This document shows positions 18,281-26,524 of a DNA stretch of 64,000 nucleotides, piece by piece. Within the stretch, counting starts at the first letter, position 1; each line of letters starts with the position of its first letter. Source of the stretch: Superficieibacter sp. 1612_C1 (GTDB lineage Bacteria > Pseudomonadota > Gammaproteobacteria > Enterobacterales > Enterobacteriaceae); NCBI RefSeq assembly GCF_015234305.1, contig NZ_JADGMI010000001.1, positions 744,001-808,000 of the forward strand, read 5' to 3'. Below the pieces are notes generated by a model. The model did no database searches. It saw only the letters and a program-made list of their open reading frames with translations, and was not told the DNA's origin. Both the position numbers and the translations under genes were made by a program.

Positions 18281-18299
18281 GCGCACCTTATTGGTGCGC
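18281..18299. promoter_or_regulatory. NtrC-type enhancer site
   Basis: GCGCACC-TTATT-GGTGCGC is a perfect 7-5-7 inverted repeat matching the NtrC site core (GCACC-N5-GGTGC). It lies about 130 bases upstream of the predicted hpxPQT start of transcription, a normal distance for NtrC enhancers. Confidence 0.75.
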
Positions 18300-18405
18300 A
18301 TACACCCATGCATTGCCTTTTTATGAATCAAAAGTTTCTTTAGTCATCAGCAAGAATCTAATGTTTCAACAGGGGTAAGGCGGAATGGAGGATGACAGCG
18401 GACTC

Positions 18406-18421
18406 TGGCCTGCTTTGTGCA
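18406..18421 (+). promoter_or_regulatory. Sigma-54 promoter of hpxPQT
   Basis: TGGCCTGCTTTGTGCA has the invariant GG (18407-18408) and GC (18419-18420) separated by ten bases. Transcription would start about 12 bases further on, giving a leader of roughly 30 bases before hpxP. Confidence 0.7.
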
Positions 18422-18461
18422 TAGGACAATGCACACTTGTTCATAACGGGATGGAATCACC

Positions 18462-19844
18462 ATGTCAGAAGAAAAGAACGACACGTTATTGTACGGCCTG
18501 GAGCAGAAGATCCCGCCGCTGCCTGCGTTCTTTAGCGCACTACAGCATGTGCTGGCCGGGCTGGTGGGAATTATTACCCCGCCGCTAATTATTGGTGCCG
18601 CGCTGGGGCTGGGAGAGTGGATGCCGTACCTGATTAGCATGTCGCTGCTGGCGTCGGGCATCGGCACTTTTTTACAGGCCAACCGCGTGTGGGGCATCGG
18701 GGCCGGGATGATCTGTATGCAGGGCACCAGCTTCGCCTTCCTCGGGGTGGCTATCGCCGGCGGCATGTGGGTGAAGGGGCAGGGCGGCACGCCGCAGGAC
18801 ATTATGGCGATGCTGTTTGGCGTTAACGCGGTGGCAGCGCTGGTGCCCATTATTGTTAGCCGCTTCATTGAGCCGCTGAAGAAAATCTTTACCCCAATCA
18901 TTACCGGCAGCGTGATTGCGCTGATCGGCATCAGCCTGATTAAAGTGAGCGTGATCAACTGGTGCGGCGGCGAGCAGGCGAAGGATTTCGCCAGCATGAG
19001 CAATATCGCGCTGGGCGCGGGTACGCTGGGCGTTATTGTCCTGCTGAGCTGCGCCCATAACCGCTGGCTGCGCCTCTCTTCCGTCGTGGTGGGGATTGCC
19101 ATCGGCTGCCTTGCCGCCGCGTTTACCGGCAGGTTTCATTTCAGCGGCGCAGGCGACGTCTGGTTCCGCCTGCCCGCGCTGTTTCCGTTTGGTTTCCAGT
19201 TTAACAGCGCCATCTTTTTGCCCATCGCCCTGGTCTCGCTGGTCTGCATTCTGGAGGCGGTAGGCGATCTTACGGCGAATTGCCTGATCTCCCGGCAGTC
19301 CATCGACGATAGCGCGTTTCGCTCGCGGCTGAAGGGCGGTATCCTGGCCGACGGGATTAGCTGCCTGGTTGCCGCCATGCTGTGCGCCTTTCCTAATACC
19401 ACCTTTGCGCAAAATAACGGCGTGATCCAGATGACCGGCGTCGCCAGCCGGTTTGTTGGCCGCTATATCGGCGGGATCCTGATCCTGCTGGGGCTGTTCC
19501 CGCCGTTTGGCGAGGTGCTACGCCAGATCCCAATCCCGGTGCTGGGTGGGGCGACAATGGTGATGTTCGGCTGCGTTGTCGCTGCGGGCATTCGTATTAT
19601 TACGCAGAAACCGTTAACCCGCCGCGATATGCTGATCGTCGGCCTGGCGTTTGGCTTCGGGATGGGCGTGGAAGCCGTTCCGGCATTTCTCACCCATTTC
19701 CCGCCGATTATCGGCAACCTGTTCGGCTCGGCAGCCACCTGTGGCGGCGTGGTGGCTATTGTTCTGAACCTGGTGATTCCTGAAGAAAAAAGCGCGGCGA
19801 CAGCGGCGGCAAGGAGCAATGATGATCGCGCTGAATCACTTTAA
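18462..19844 (+). CDS. hpxP: HpxP, purine permease (NCS2 family)
   Basis: A 460-residue membrane protein with about 12-14 predicted membrane segments, of the nucleobase:cation symporter-2 family (XanP/UraA type). Family features include the QHVLAGLVGIITPPL segment near the N-terminus and a conserved NxGxxxxTGVASRFVGRY block (AQNNGVIQMTGVASRFVGRY). It probably imports hypoxanthine, xanthine or urate. It is the first gene of hpxPQT. Its 3' end overlaps the start of hpxQ, so the three are translationally coupled. Confidence 0.9.
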   Translation: MSEEKNDTLLYGLEQKIPPLPAFFSALQHVLAGLVGIITPPLIIGAALGLGEWMPYLISMSLLASGIGTFLQANRVWGIGAGMICMQGTSFAFLGVAIAGGMWVKGQGGTPQDIMAMLFGVNAVAALVPIIVSRFIEPLKKIFTPIITGSVIALIGISLIKVSVINWCGGEQAKDFASMSNIALGAGTLGVIVLLSCAHNRWLRLSSVVVGIAIGCLAAAFTGRFHFSGAGDVWFRLPALFPFGFQFNSAIFLPIALVSLVCILEAVGDLTANCLISRQSIDDSAFRSRLKGGILADGISCLVAAMLCAFPNTTFAQNNGVIQMTGVASRFVGRYIGGILILLGLFPPFGEVLRQIPIPVLGGATMVMFGCVVAAGIRIITQKPLTRRDMLIVGLAFGFGMGVEAVPAFLTHFPPIIGNLFGSAATCGGVVAIVLNLVIPEEKSAATAAARSNDDRAESL

Positions 19845-20322
19845 CCAGTTATCGACGATTGAAGCCCTCGCCGTGTTGCAGCCCTGCGTGGCGATCCCCT
19901 CCTGGTCGGCGGCACTGGTGGCGGCGCGGCCCTATGCCAGCCTGGCCAGGCTGCGAAAAGAGGCTTACCAACAGACGCTGGGCTGGGGGGCGGCTGAGCT
20001 GGAGACGGCCCTCGGTGCGCACCCGCGGATTGGCGAAAAACCCGCAGGTCCGCAGACGCACGCGGCACTCTCGCGCCAGGAACAGTCAGCGGTGGATGAC
20101 CGTGATGCCCGGCTAACGCAGGCGCTGAAAGAGGGCAATGCCCGCTATGAGGCGCGCTTTGGCCGGGTGTTTTTGATCCGCGCCAAAGGACGCAGCGGCG
20201 AGGAGATCCTCGAGGCGCTGGCGCAGCGTCTGGCCCATAGCGATGATGAAGAGCTTCGGGTTACCCTTGAACAGCTTCGCGAGATTACGTTATTACGACT
20301 GGAAGGAGTGATTGGCGAATGA
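19822..20322 (+). CDS. hpxQ: HpxQ, OHCU decarboxylase
   Basis: A 166-residue 2-oxo-4-hydroxy-4-carboxy-5-ureidoimidazoline decarboxylase, the last step from urate to (S)-allantoin. The catalytic His67 lies in the signature AHPRIGE and is followed by the conserved SRQEQSA helix. Two ATG codons are adjacent; the second is chosen because it lies five bases after an AGGAG and yields the length I recall for the Klebsiella protein. It overlaps hpxP upstream and shares an ATGA overlap with hpxT downstream. Confidence 0.93.
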   Translation: MIALNHFNQLSTIEALAVLQPCVAIPSWSAALVAARPYASLARLRKEAYQQTLGWGAAELETALGAHPRIGEKPAGPQTHAALSRQEQSAVDDRDARLTQALKEGNARYEARFGRVFLIRAKGRSGEEILEALAQRLAHSDDEELRVTLEQLREITLLRLEGVIGE

Positions 20323-20642
20323 GCAGTCTTAGCACCCATATTCTGGATATTTCCACCGGCAAACCCGCCGAAGGGATAACAGTTCGCCTGGAACGCGACG
20401 ATCGGGTCGTTGCCGCTGGCACGACCAATGCCAACGGGCGCATCAGCGAACTCGGCGCGGATCTGCCGCCGGGAAGCTACCGGCTGGTGGCGGACATCGG
20501 AGAGTGGTTTGCTAACCACGGGCGCGCCACTCTCTTTTGCCGGGCGCAAATCGACTTTGCAATCGGTGATGCGGCAGACGAACATTTTCATCTGCCGTTT
20601 TTAATCGCGCCCGGCGGCTGGTCAACCTATCGCGGAAGCTGA
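20319..20642 (+). CDS. hpxT: HpxT, 5-hydroxyisourate hydrolase
   Basis: A 107-residue transthyretin-like 5-hydroxyisourate hydrolase, which opens the product of HpxO to OHCU. The active-site residues appear in their usual places: His7, Arg41, His91 and the C-terminal tetrapeptide YRGS. No signal peptide is present, unlike periplasmic HiuH. It ends the hpxPQT operon, and its last 21 bases overlap the 3' end of guaD on the other strand. Confidence 0.95.
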   Translation: MSSLSTHILDISTGKPAEGITVRLERDDRVVAAGTTNANGRISELGADLPPGSYRLVADIGEWFANHGRATLFCRAQIDFAIGDAADEHFHLPFLIAPGGWSTYRGS

Positions 20643-21947
20643 CGCCTGCCATACGCGCTGGCCGTTAACCCAGGTTTCATGGATATTTCGTTCATCACCC
20701 AGGGTCATTAGTACAAAAAGCCGTTCATAAATATCCTTACAGCGCCCGATTCGCAGGCGCTGTAAAGGTGTCACCGCCGGATCAATGACCACAAAGTCGG
20801 CCTCTTTGCCCGGCGCAAAATTGCCAATCCGATCGTCAAGACGCAGCGCGCGAGCGCCGCCCAGCGTGGCGTGATAGAACGCTTCGCTGGCGCGTAGCCG
20901 GTAGCTTTGCAACTGGCATACTTTATAGGCTTCGCCCAGCGTGCGCAGCATACTGAAGGTAGTGCCTGCCCCCACGTCGCTGCCCATCCCTATCCGCACC
21001 TTGTGCTGCCAGCTTGCCGGCAAGCGAAACAGTCCGCTGCCGAGGAAGAGATTCGACGTCGGACAGAAGGCGACGGCGGACCCGGTATCGTGCAGGCACT
21101 GCCACTCCCGCTCGTCAAGATGAATACCGTGGGCAAAGACGCTGCGCTCGCCGGTCAACTGATAATGATGATAAACATCCAGATAACGCTCGTGCTCCGG
21201 CCAGAGATCTTTCACCCACGCCACTTCATTCGGGTTTTCGCTCAGGTGCGTCTGTAGCCAGGTTTGCGGAAATTCTTCCCTGAGTTGACGCACTGCCTCC
21301 AGTAAAGCGGGGGTGGAGGTGGGCGCAAAGCGCGGGGTGATGGCGTAGCCAAGCCGTCCCTGATGCTGCCAGCGCTGAATGAGCTCCCGCGTCTGCCGGT
21401 AGCTCTCTTCGGCCGTCTCGCTCAGGTAGTCAGGCGCATGTCGGTCCATCATCACTTTTCCGGCGATAAGGCGCATATTCAGTCGCAGTGCCTCGCTAAA
21501 CAGGGCATTGACCGATTCAGGATGCAGCGTACAAAACACCAGCGCGGTGGTGGTACCGTGGCTTAAAAGCTGCTCCACGAAGAAGCGGGCTATCTCTGCC
21601 GCGTAGGCTTCGTCGGCAAACTGGCTTTCCACCGGAAAGGTATAGGTCGTCAGCCATTCCAGAAGCTGCTCGCCAAAGGCACCAATCATCTCCGTTTGCG
21701 GATAGTGGACGTGCGCATCAATAAAACCAGGGAGCAGGATTTTACCGCGCAGATCGGTATAGCCCGTTTGCGGGTGCAGATACTGCTCGCCCTCCTGCCA
21801 GGGCATCAGCGCCTGAATATGGCCGTCCCGAATGAACAACAGCCCGTCATCGACATGCCGCGCGTAACGGGCGATATCATCGGCAGTCTCGGCGGGGTGG
21901 GCGATATCAAAAAACGTACCGCGAATAGCGGCATGATAGTCAATCAT
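20622..21947 (-). CDS. guaD: Guanine deaminase
   Basis: A 441-residue zinc-dependent amidohydrolase converting guanine to xanthine and ammonia, similar to E. coli GuaD over its whole length. The metal motif DAHVHYP is near residues 77-83 and GVHPTSNLFLGSG-type sequence (FCPTSNLFLGSG) lies in the C-terminal half. The frame extends to an ATG at 21971, but the sigma-54 promoter at 21990-22004 places the mRNA start near 21978. The downstream ATG at 21947, preceded by AAGGCAG, is therefore the better start. GuaD brings guanine nitrogen into the purine pathway, as in the Klebsiella guaD-hpxC-hpxSAB cluster. Confidence 0.93.
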   Translation of the reverse strand: MIDYHAAIRGTFFDIAHPAETADDIARYARHVDDGLLFIRDGHIQALMPWQEGEQYLHPQTGYTDLRGKILLPGFIDAHVHYPQTEMIGAFGEQLLEWLTTYTFPVESQFADEAYAAEIARFFVEQLLSHGTTTALVFCTLHPESVNALFSEALRLNMRLIAGKVMMDRHAPDYLSETAEESYRQTRELIQRWQHQGRLGYAITPRFAPTSTPALLEAVRQLREEFPQTWLQTHLSENPNEVAWVKDLWPEHERYLDVYHHYQLTGERSVFAHGIHLDEREWQCLHDTGSAVAFCPTSNLFLGSGLFRLPASWQHKVRIGMGSDVGAGTTFSMLRTLGEAYKVCQLQSYRLRASEAFYHATLGGARALRLDDRIGNFAPGKEADFVVIDPAVTPLQRLRIGRCKDIYERLFVLMTLGDERNIHETWVNGQRVWQASASAIG

Positions 21948-21989
21948 GGTTTCTGCCTTAGTGGATGTCATGCCGGGTAAGATCGAAAA

Positions 21990-22004
21990 GCAAAATAAAT
22001 GCCA
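21990..22004 (-). promoter_or_regulatory. Sigma-54 promoter of guaD
   Basis: Read on the minus strand the sequence is TGGCATTTATTTTGC, an almost ideal sigma-54 element with GG and GC ten bases apart. The expected start of transcription near 21978 leaves a leader of about 30 bases to the ATG at 21947. Confidence 0.8.
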
Positions 22005-22049
22005 GTATTGAGATAGCCGCGACGGTACGCCGCGGCAAAAGGGGAAGGG

Positions 22050-23546
22050 TTACTCTTTTTGCGCGGCGACGCTGGCGTTAAAACCTGCCGACGCGGCGAC
22101 AGTACGCTCTTCACGCGCCAGCCAGCGATAGGCCCCCGCCCCCAGCAGCACCCCGATAAACCAGCTAAAGTTGGCGACGTCATGCAGCGACGGGATAAAG
22201 CTGATAATCAGACCCACCGCAACCGACGGCAGCAGCGCGGCGATGGCTTTCGGGTTAAAGCCGTTGCGATACCAGTACTTGCCGTTCGGCGTATCGTCAA
22301 ACAGATCGTCAACGAACACTTGCCCGCGCTTAATCAGATAAAAATCGGCAATCAGGATGCCGAACAGCGGGCCGATAAACGCGCCCAGCACGTCGAGGGT
22401 GTAGTGGATAAGTTCCGGCGAGTTGAACAGATTCCACGGCGTCAGCAGAATCGAGCCGACGGCGGCGATCATGCCCCCGGTGCGGAAACTGATCTTTTGC
22501 GGCGAACAGTTTGAAAAATCAAACGCCGGGGAGACAAAGTTCGCCACGATGTTGATGCCGATGGTGGCGGTAATCATCGTCAGCAGGCCAATCGCCACCG
22601 CCAGGTCGTTACCCACGCGGCTGACGGTTTCGATAGGGTCGGTGATCATCCGGCCAAACAGCGACTGGGTGCCGGAAACAATGACCACGGTAACCACCGA
22701 AAACAGCAGGAAGTTAAACGGTAAACCCCAGCGGTTGCCGCGACGAATTTCTCCCATACTCTTGCCGTAGCGCGAAAAGTCGCCGAAGTTCAGTAGTGGC
22801 CCGGAGAAGTACGAGACCACCAGCGCGGTAGCGGTGATCATCTGCCAGGTCTGTTCGCCTGCGCTTAGCGATTTGCTGGCAAGGGTAAAGGAGATACCGT
22901 CAAAACCTGTCTTGTATACAATCCATCCGGCCAGCGCCAGCATAACGACGTATACCGCCGGTCCGGCAATATCAATAAAGCGTTTGATGGCGCTCATCCC
23001 ATGCCAGAACACCATCGCCTGCAATAGCCACATGGTGGCAAAACACAGCCAGCCGAGATACGACAGGCCGAGGAACGCACTCTGGGTCAGCGGCGTCAGC
23101 GAGGGCCAGAATTTCAGGATCACCAGCATCAGCGCATTCGCCGCCAGATAGGTTTGAATGCCATACCACGCAAAGGCGATCAGTCCGCGGATCACCGCCG
23201 GAATATTGGCACCGAAGACGCCGAACGCCTGACGGCAGATAACCGCGTAAGGCACCCCGGCCATCTGACTGGGTTTTGCCACCAGGTTCGCACACAGCTG
23301 CACAATACAAATTCCCACCAGCAGGCAGAGTAAGACCTGCCAGCTTGCCAGACCGAGCGTAAAAAAGCTGGCCGCCACCACGTAGCCGCCCATGCTGTGC
23401 ACGTCCGACATCCAGAAAGAGAAAATGTTGTACCAGCTCCAGTTTTGATGGCGTGTGGGGGCCAGATCGTCATTGCAAAGCCGTGGGCTGTAGCCTGCAC
23501 CGGAACCCGTGGTTTTTATCTGATGCGCATTTTGTCTGTTTGGCAT
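22050..23546 (-). CDS. hpxC: HpxC, allantoin permease (NCS1 family)
   Basis: A 498-residue nucleobase:cation symporter-1 protein with about 12 membrane segments. Typical family sequence is seen in HQNWSWYNIFSFWMSDVHSMGG and FAWYGIQTYLAANAL. In K. pneumoniae HpxC transports allantoin. The frame is open much further upstream, but the ATG at 23546 follows an AGGAGCAGG ribosome binding site and gives the expected N-terminus. It is divergent from hpxSAB and has its own likely sigma-54 promoter. Confidence 0.9.
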   Translation of the reverse strand: MPNRQNAHQIKTTGSGAGYSPRLCNDDLAPTRHQNWSWYNIFSFWMSDVHSMGGYVVAASFFTLGLASWQVLLCLLVGICIVQLCANLVAKPSQMAGVPYAVICRQAFGVFGANIPAVIRGLIAFAWYGIQTYLAANALMLVILKFWPSLTPLTQSAFLGLSYLGWLCFATMWLLQAMVFWHGMSAIKRFIDIAGPAVYVVMLALAGWIVYKTGFDGISFTLASKSLSAGEQTWQMITATALVVSYFSGPLLNFGDFSRYGKSMGEIRRGNRWGLPFNFLLFSVVTVVIVSGTQSLFGRMITDPIETVSRVGNDLAVAIGLLTMITATIGINIVANFVSPAFDFSNCSPQKISFRTGGMIAAVGSILLTPWNLFNSPELIHYTLDVLGAFIGPLFGILIADFYLIKRGQVFVDDLFDDTPNGKYWYRNGFNPKAIAALLPSVAVGLIISFIPSLHDVANFSWFIGVLLGAGAYRWLAREERTVAASAGFNASVAAQKE

Positions 23547-23598
23547 GAAACCTGCTCCTGTGAATGTAAACCCGTTAGAAAGGGAGTGCTGAGGACGT

Positions 23599-23614
23599 TG
23601 CAGGATCCGGGCCA
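23599..23614 (-). promoter_or_regulatory. Sigma-54 promoter of hpxC
   Basis: Read on the minus strand TGGCCCGGATCCTGCA has GG and GC separated by ten bases. The -12 element is CTGCA rather than TTGCA, so this is weaker than the guaD and hpxJ promoters. Transcription would start near 23588, about 40 bases before hpxC. Confidence 0.55.
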
Positions 23615-23626
23615 GAATAATCATTT

Positions 23627-23659
23627 TTGTATGCAATATTTTATTTTTATGTATACGAT
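23627..23659. promoter_or_regulatory. Putative HpxS operators
   Basis: Two short palindromic elements, TTGTATGCAA (23627-23636) and ATGTATACGAT (23649-23659), lie between hpxC and hpxS, centred 22 bases apart. TGTATAC-type sites are common for GntR-family regulators of the FCD class. HpxS autoregulates this region in Klebsiella, which fits, but the exact site is an inference. Confidence 0.4.
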
Positions 23660-23691
23660 TCGATATCAAAAAGTAAAAGGTGGAGTGGTTA

Positions 23692-24408
23692 ATGAACGAT
23701 GAAAAAAGCCTGCATGCCGCGCCAGCGTTGCAGGACAAGGATGAATCCATTTACCAGGCGCTGATGACGGCCATTGTTGAACATCAGCTGCTACCGGGCA
23801 GTAAATTGCCGGAAGAGGCGCTGGCCGATGTGTTTGGCGTGAGCCGCACAGGGATCCGCAAGGTGCTGCAACGACTCGCCACTGTGCAAATGGTCACCCT
23901 GACGCCCAAACGTGGTGCACACGTCGCCAGCCCTTCCGTTGAAGAGGCCCGGGAAATTTTCCGCACCCGTACCTTGCTGGAAGTCGCCAACCTTCCCGAC
24001 ATACTGGCTCACTGCCAGCCGCCGCACCTGGCGGCGCTGAGCGCCATTATCGGCCAGGAGCAGCAGGCGCATGAAATCTATGACGGCCCCGCCGCTATTC
24101 GCGCTTCCGCCGAATTTCATATTCAGCTCCAGGCCATCTCCGGAAATCAGGTCCTGACGGAGATGGTGACCAGCCTGAGCCAGCGCTCGTCGCTGGTCAT
24201 CGCCGCGTGGGGCGCGCCGTGGCGGCAGGGGTGCCGCTGCCACGATCATGAGCATCTGGTGGAGTTGCTCCGTCAAAAAGCGCTGCAACCGTTAAGTGCG
24301 GCACTGACACACCATTTTGAACATATTGTCGCCAGCCTGCGCTTTGAGCGCGCTGGCGTTTGTCTGCCGGATTTTGCCCGCCTGTTCGGCGATCGCAAGG
24401 AGTCATAA
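23692..24408 (+). CDS. hpxS: HpxS, GntR-family regulator of allantoin genes
   Basis: A 238-residue GntR regulator. An N-terminal winged helix (about residues 22-85, PEEALADVFGVSRTGIRKVLQRL) is followed by an FCD-type ligand-binding domain. The ATG at 23692 follows GGTGGAG and is preferred over an ATG four codons upstream. In K. pneumoniae HpxS represses hpxSAB and responds to allantoin. It is first in hpxSAB, and its TAA stop shares a base with the hpxA ATG. Confidence 0.9.
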   Translation: MNDEKSLHAAPALQDKDESIYQALMTAIVEHQLLPGSKLPEEALADVFGVSRTGIRKVLQRLATVQMVTLTPKRGAHVASPSVEEAREIFRTRTLLEVANLPDILAHCQPPHLAALSAIIGQEQQAHEIYDGPAAIRASAEFHIQLQAISGNQVLTEMVTSLSQRSSLVIAAWGAPWRQGCRCHDHEHLVELLRQKALQPLSAALTHHFEHIVASLRFERAGVCLPDFARLFGDRKES

Positions 24409-25151
24409 TGTCTGCCCTTCGTATACAAGTGATTAACCCCAACACCAGTCTCGCCATGACGGAAACCATCGGCGCGACCGCGCGGTCGGCAGCCGCGCCG
24501 GGTACCGAAATCCTCGCGGTCTGTCCTGACGACGGCGTGCTGTCCATTGAAGGCCATTTTGACGAGGCGATAGCCGCTATCGGCGTGCTTGAACAAATCC
24601 ACGCCGGGCGTCAGCAGGGAGTGGACGGTCATGTCATCGCCTGCTTCGGCGATCCGGGACTGCTGGCGGCACGCGAGCTGGCGCAGGGGCCGGTCATCGG
24701 TATTGCCGAAGCCGCCATGCATATGGCCACGCTGGTGGCAACCCGCTTTTCCGTTGTGACCACGCTGCCGCGCACGCTGATTATCGCCCGCCATCTTTTG
24801 CACCAGTATGGCTTCCACGATCGCTGCGCCGGGCTGCACGCCATCGATTTACCGGTGCTCGCGCTGGAGGATGGCAGCGGTCTGGCGCAGGAGAAAGTAC
24901 GCGCGCGCTGCCTTCAGGCGCTCCGGGAGGACGGCTGCGGCGCGATTGTGCTGGGCTGCGGCGGTATGGCCGATCTGGCGCAGGCGCTGACCCGCGAACT
25001 ACAGGTTCCGGTGATTGACGGCGTCAGCGCGGCGGTGAAGATGGTCGAGTCGCTGGTGGCGCTGGGATTGTCTACCAGCAAACACGGCGATTTAGCCTTT
25101 CCGGAAGCCAAAGCCGTCAGCGGTAAGTTTCAGATGTTCAATTCATTTTAA
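24408..25151 (+). CDS. hpxA: HpxA, allantoin racemase
   Basis: A 247-residue Asp/Glu/hydantoin racemase interconverting the two allantoin enantiomers. The two catalytic cysteines sit at 79 (IACFGDPG) and 184 (VLGCGGM), the positions reported for Klebsiella HpxA. The N-terminal motif VINPNTS binds substrate carboxylate or amide groups. It is the second gene of hpxSAB, overlapping hpxS by one base and followed 18 bases later by the allantoinase gene. Confidence 0.94.
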   Translation: MSALRIQVINPNTSLAMTETIGATARSAAAPGTEILAVCPDDGVLSIEGHFDEAIAAIGVLEQIHAGRQQGVDGHVIACFGDPGLLAARELAQGPVIGIAEAAMHMATLVATRFSVVTTLPRTLIIARHLLHQYGFHDRCAGLHAIDLPVLALEDGSGLAQEKVRARCLQALREDGCGAIVLGCGGMADLAQALTRELQVPVIDGVSAAVKMVESLVALGLSTSKHGDLAFPEAKAVSGKFQMFNSF

Positions 25152-25169
25152 TGAGAAGGGAGAGGGGCA

Positions 25170-26102
25170 ATGACCGATTTCGAACCGCACTATCCGCGCG
25201 ATTTGCGAGGCTATGCCGGAAAACCGCCGCATGCGCAGTGGCCCGGCCAGGCCCGGATTGCCGTACAGTTTGTGCTGAACTATGAAGAGGGATCGGAAAA
25301 TCACATCCTGCATGGTGACGCTGGCTCTGAACAATTTCTCTCCGATATCATCGGTGCCGCCAGCTATCCCGACCGGCACATGTCAATGGATTCGCTATAT
25401 GAATACGGTAGCCGCGCCGGATTCTGGCGCATCCACGACGCGTTCAGCACGCGCGGCCTGCCGCTGACCGTATTTGGCGTGGCGATGGCGCTGGCGCGAC
25501 ATCCCGATATCGTCGGGGCGATTAAAAGCGCGAACTACGACGTGGTAAGCCACGGCTGGCGCTGGATCCATTATCAGAATCACGATATTGAGACGGAGCG
25601 CGAGCATCTGCAAAAAGCGGTGCAGGTATTAACCGATCTCTTCGGCAAAGCGCCTACCGGCTGGTATACCGGGCGCGACAGCCCGAACACCCGGCAACTG
25701 GTGGTCGAGCACGGCGGGTTTGATTACGATAGCGACTACTATGGCGACGATCTGCCGTTCTGGACCGAAGTCGAGTGTAGCAACGGTTCACGCAAGCCCC
25801 ATCTGATCGTCCCTTATACCCTCGACGCGAACGATATGCGCTTCGCCACCGCGCAGGGCTTCAACACCGCCGAGCAGTTTTATACCTATCTGAAGGACAG
25901 TTTTGATGTGCTTTATGAGGAGGGCGAAAGCGCGCCCAAAATGATGTCTATCGGGATGCACTGCCGCCTGTTAGGACGTCCGGGCCGTTTTCGCGCGCTC
26001 CAGCGGTTCCTTGATTATATTCAGCAGCACGATCGCGTCTGGGTTTGCACCCGCCAGCAGATTGCCGATCACTGGCGTCAGGTTCACCCCTTTCAAAAAT
26101 GA
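25170..26102 (+). CDS. hpxB: HpxB, metal-independent allantoinase (PuuE type)
   Basis: A 310-residue polysaccharide-deacetylase-fold allantoinase, which opens the allantoin ring to allantoate without a metal cofactor. It is unrelated to the zinc amidohydrolase AllB. PuuE-type features are YPRDLRGYAGKPPHAQWPG at the N-terminus, the SHGWRWIHYQNH segment and the late SIGMHCRLLGRPGR block. AGAAGGGAGAGGGG precedes the ATG. It ends hpxSAB and converges on hpxZ. Confidence 0.93.
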   Translation: MTDFEPHYPRDLRGYAGKPPHAQWPGQARIAVQFVLNYEEGSENHILHGDAGSEQFLSDIIGAASYPDRHMSMDSLYEYGSRAGFWRIHDAFSTRGLPLTVFGVAMALARHPDIVGAIKSANYDVVSHGWRWIHYQNHDIETEREHLQKAVQVLTDLFGKAPTGWYTGRDSPNTRQLVVEHGGFDYDSDYYGDDLPFWTEVECSNGSRKPHLIVPYTLDANDMRFATAQGFNTAEQFYTYLKDSFDVLYEEGESAPKMMSIGMHCRLLGRPGRFRALQRFLDYIQQHDRVWVCTRQQIADHWRQVHPFQK

Positions 26103-26103
26103 A

Positions 26104-26134
26104 GATCGTGCCCGGACGATGCGCCGGGCCGATC
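26104..26134. terminator. Hairpin between convergent hpxB and hpxZ
   Basis: GATCGTGCCCGG and CCGGGCCGATC form a long stem around ACGATGCG between two convergent stop codons. There is no T-run on either side, so it may act only as a 3' stabilising hairpin or a Rho-assisted terminator. Confidence 0.5.
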
Positions 26135-26137
26135 GTA

Positions 26138-26524
26138 TCAACGCATCAGGCTGACCTGCGCCGCCACGATGCGCCAGCCGTCAGGAAAGCGCACCCAGGT
26201 TTGCTGCTGGCGGCCAATTGAATCGCTACTTTCACGGGTAAATTCGGTACTGCATACCGCATAGTCTTCGCCAAAGGTGGTGATTTGCGTATGGCGTAAC
26301 GTGCGTTGCAACCCGGCGGCGGGGCGCGCCGCGCGAAATGCGCGTATGTCGTCAATGCCGTAGAGATTTTCCCCGGCACCCAGGCGCACCGTGCGGGCGT
26401 CGTGCCAGAAAAGCTCGTCGAGCACCTCGATGTGGTTGTTTACCAGCGCATCTTCATAGCGATAAAACGCCGCCGTGACCTCGGCGACAACCTGTGGACG
26501 ATTAATGTCATCCCGAATCATCAT
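26138..26524 (-). CDS. hpxZ: HpxZ, DUF3225/AtzH-like protein
   Basis: A 128-residue protein of the SnoaL/NTF2-like fold, DUF3225 family, related to AtzH of the cyanuric acid pathway. The block VNNHIEVLDELFWHD near the N-terminus is typical. In AtzH the family acts on a 1,3-dicarboxyurea intermediate, so a role in handling small ureido or oxamate compounds is plausible here but unproven. Its start overlaps the hpxY stop by four bases, which makes it the last gene of hpxWXYZ. Confidence 0.85.
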   Translation of the reverse strand: MMIRDDINRPQVVAEVTAAFYRYEDALVNNHIEVLDELFWHDARTVRLGAGENLYGIDDIRAFRAARPAAGLQRTLRHTQITTFGEDYAVCSTEFTRESSDSIGRQQQTWVRFPDGWRIVAAQVSLMR

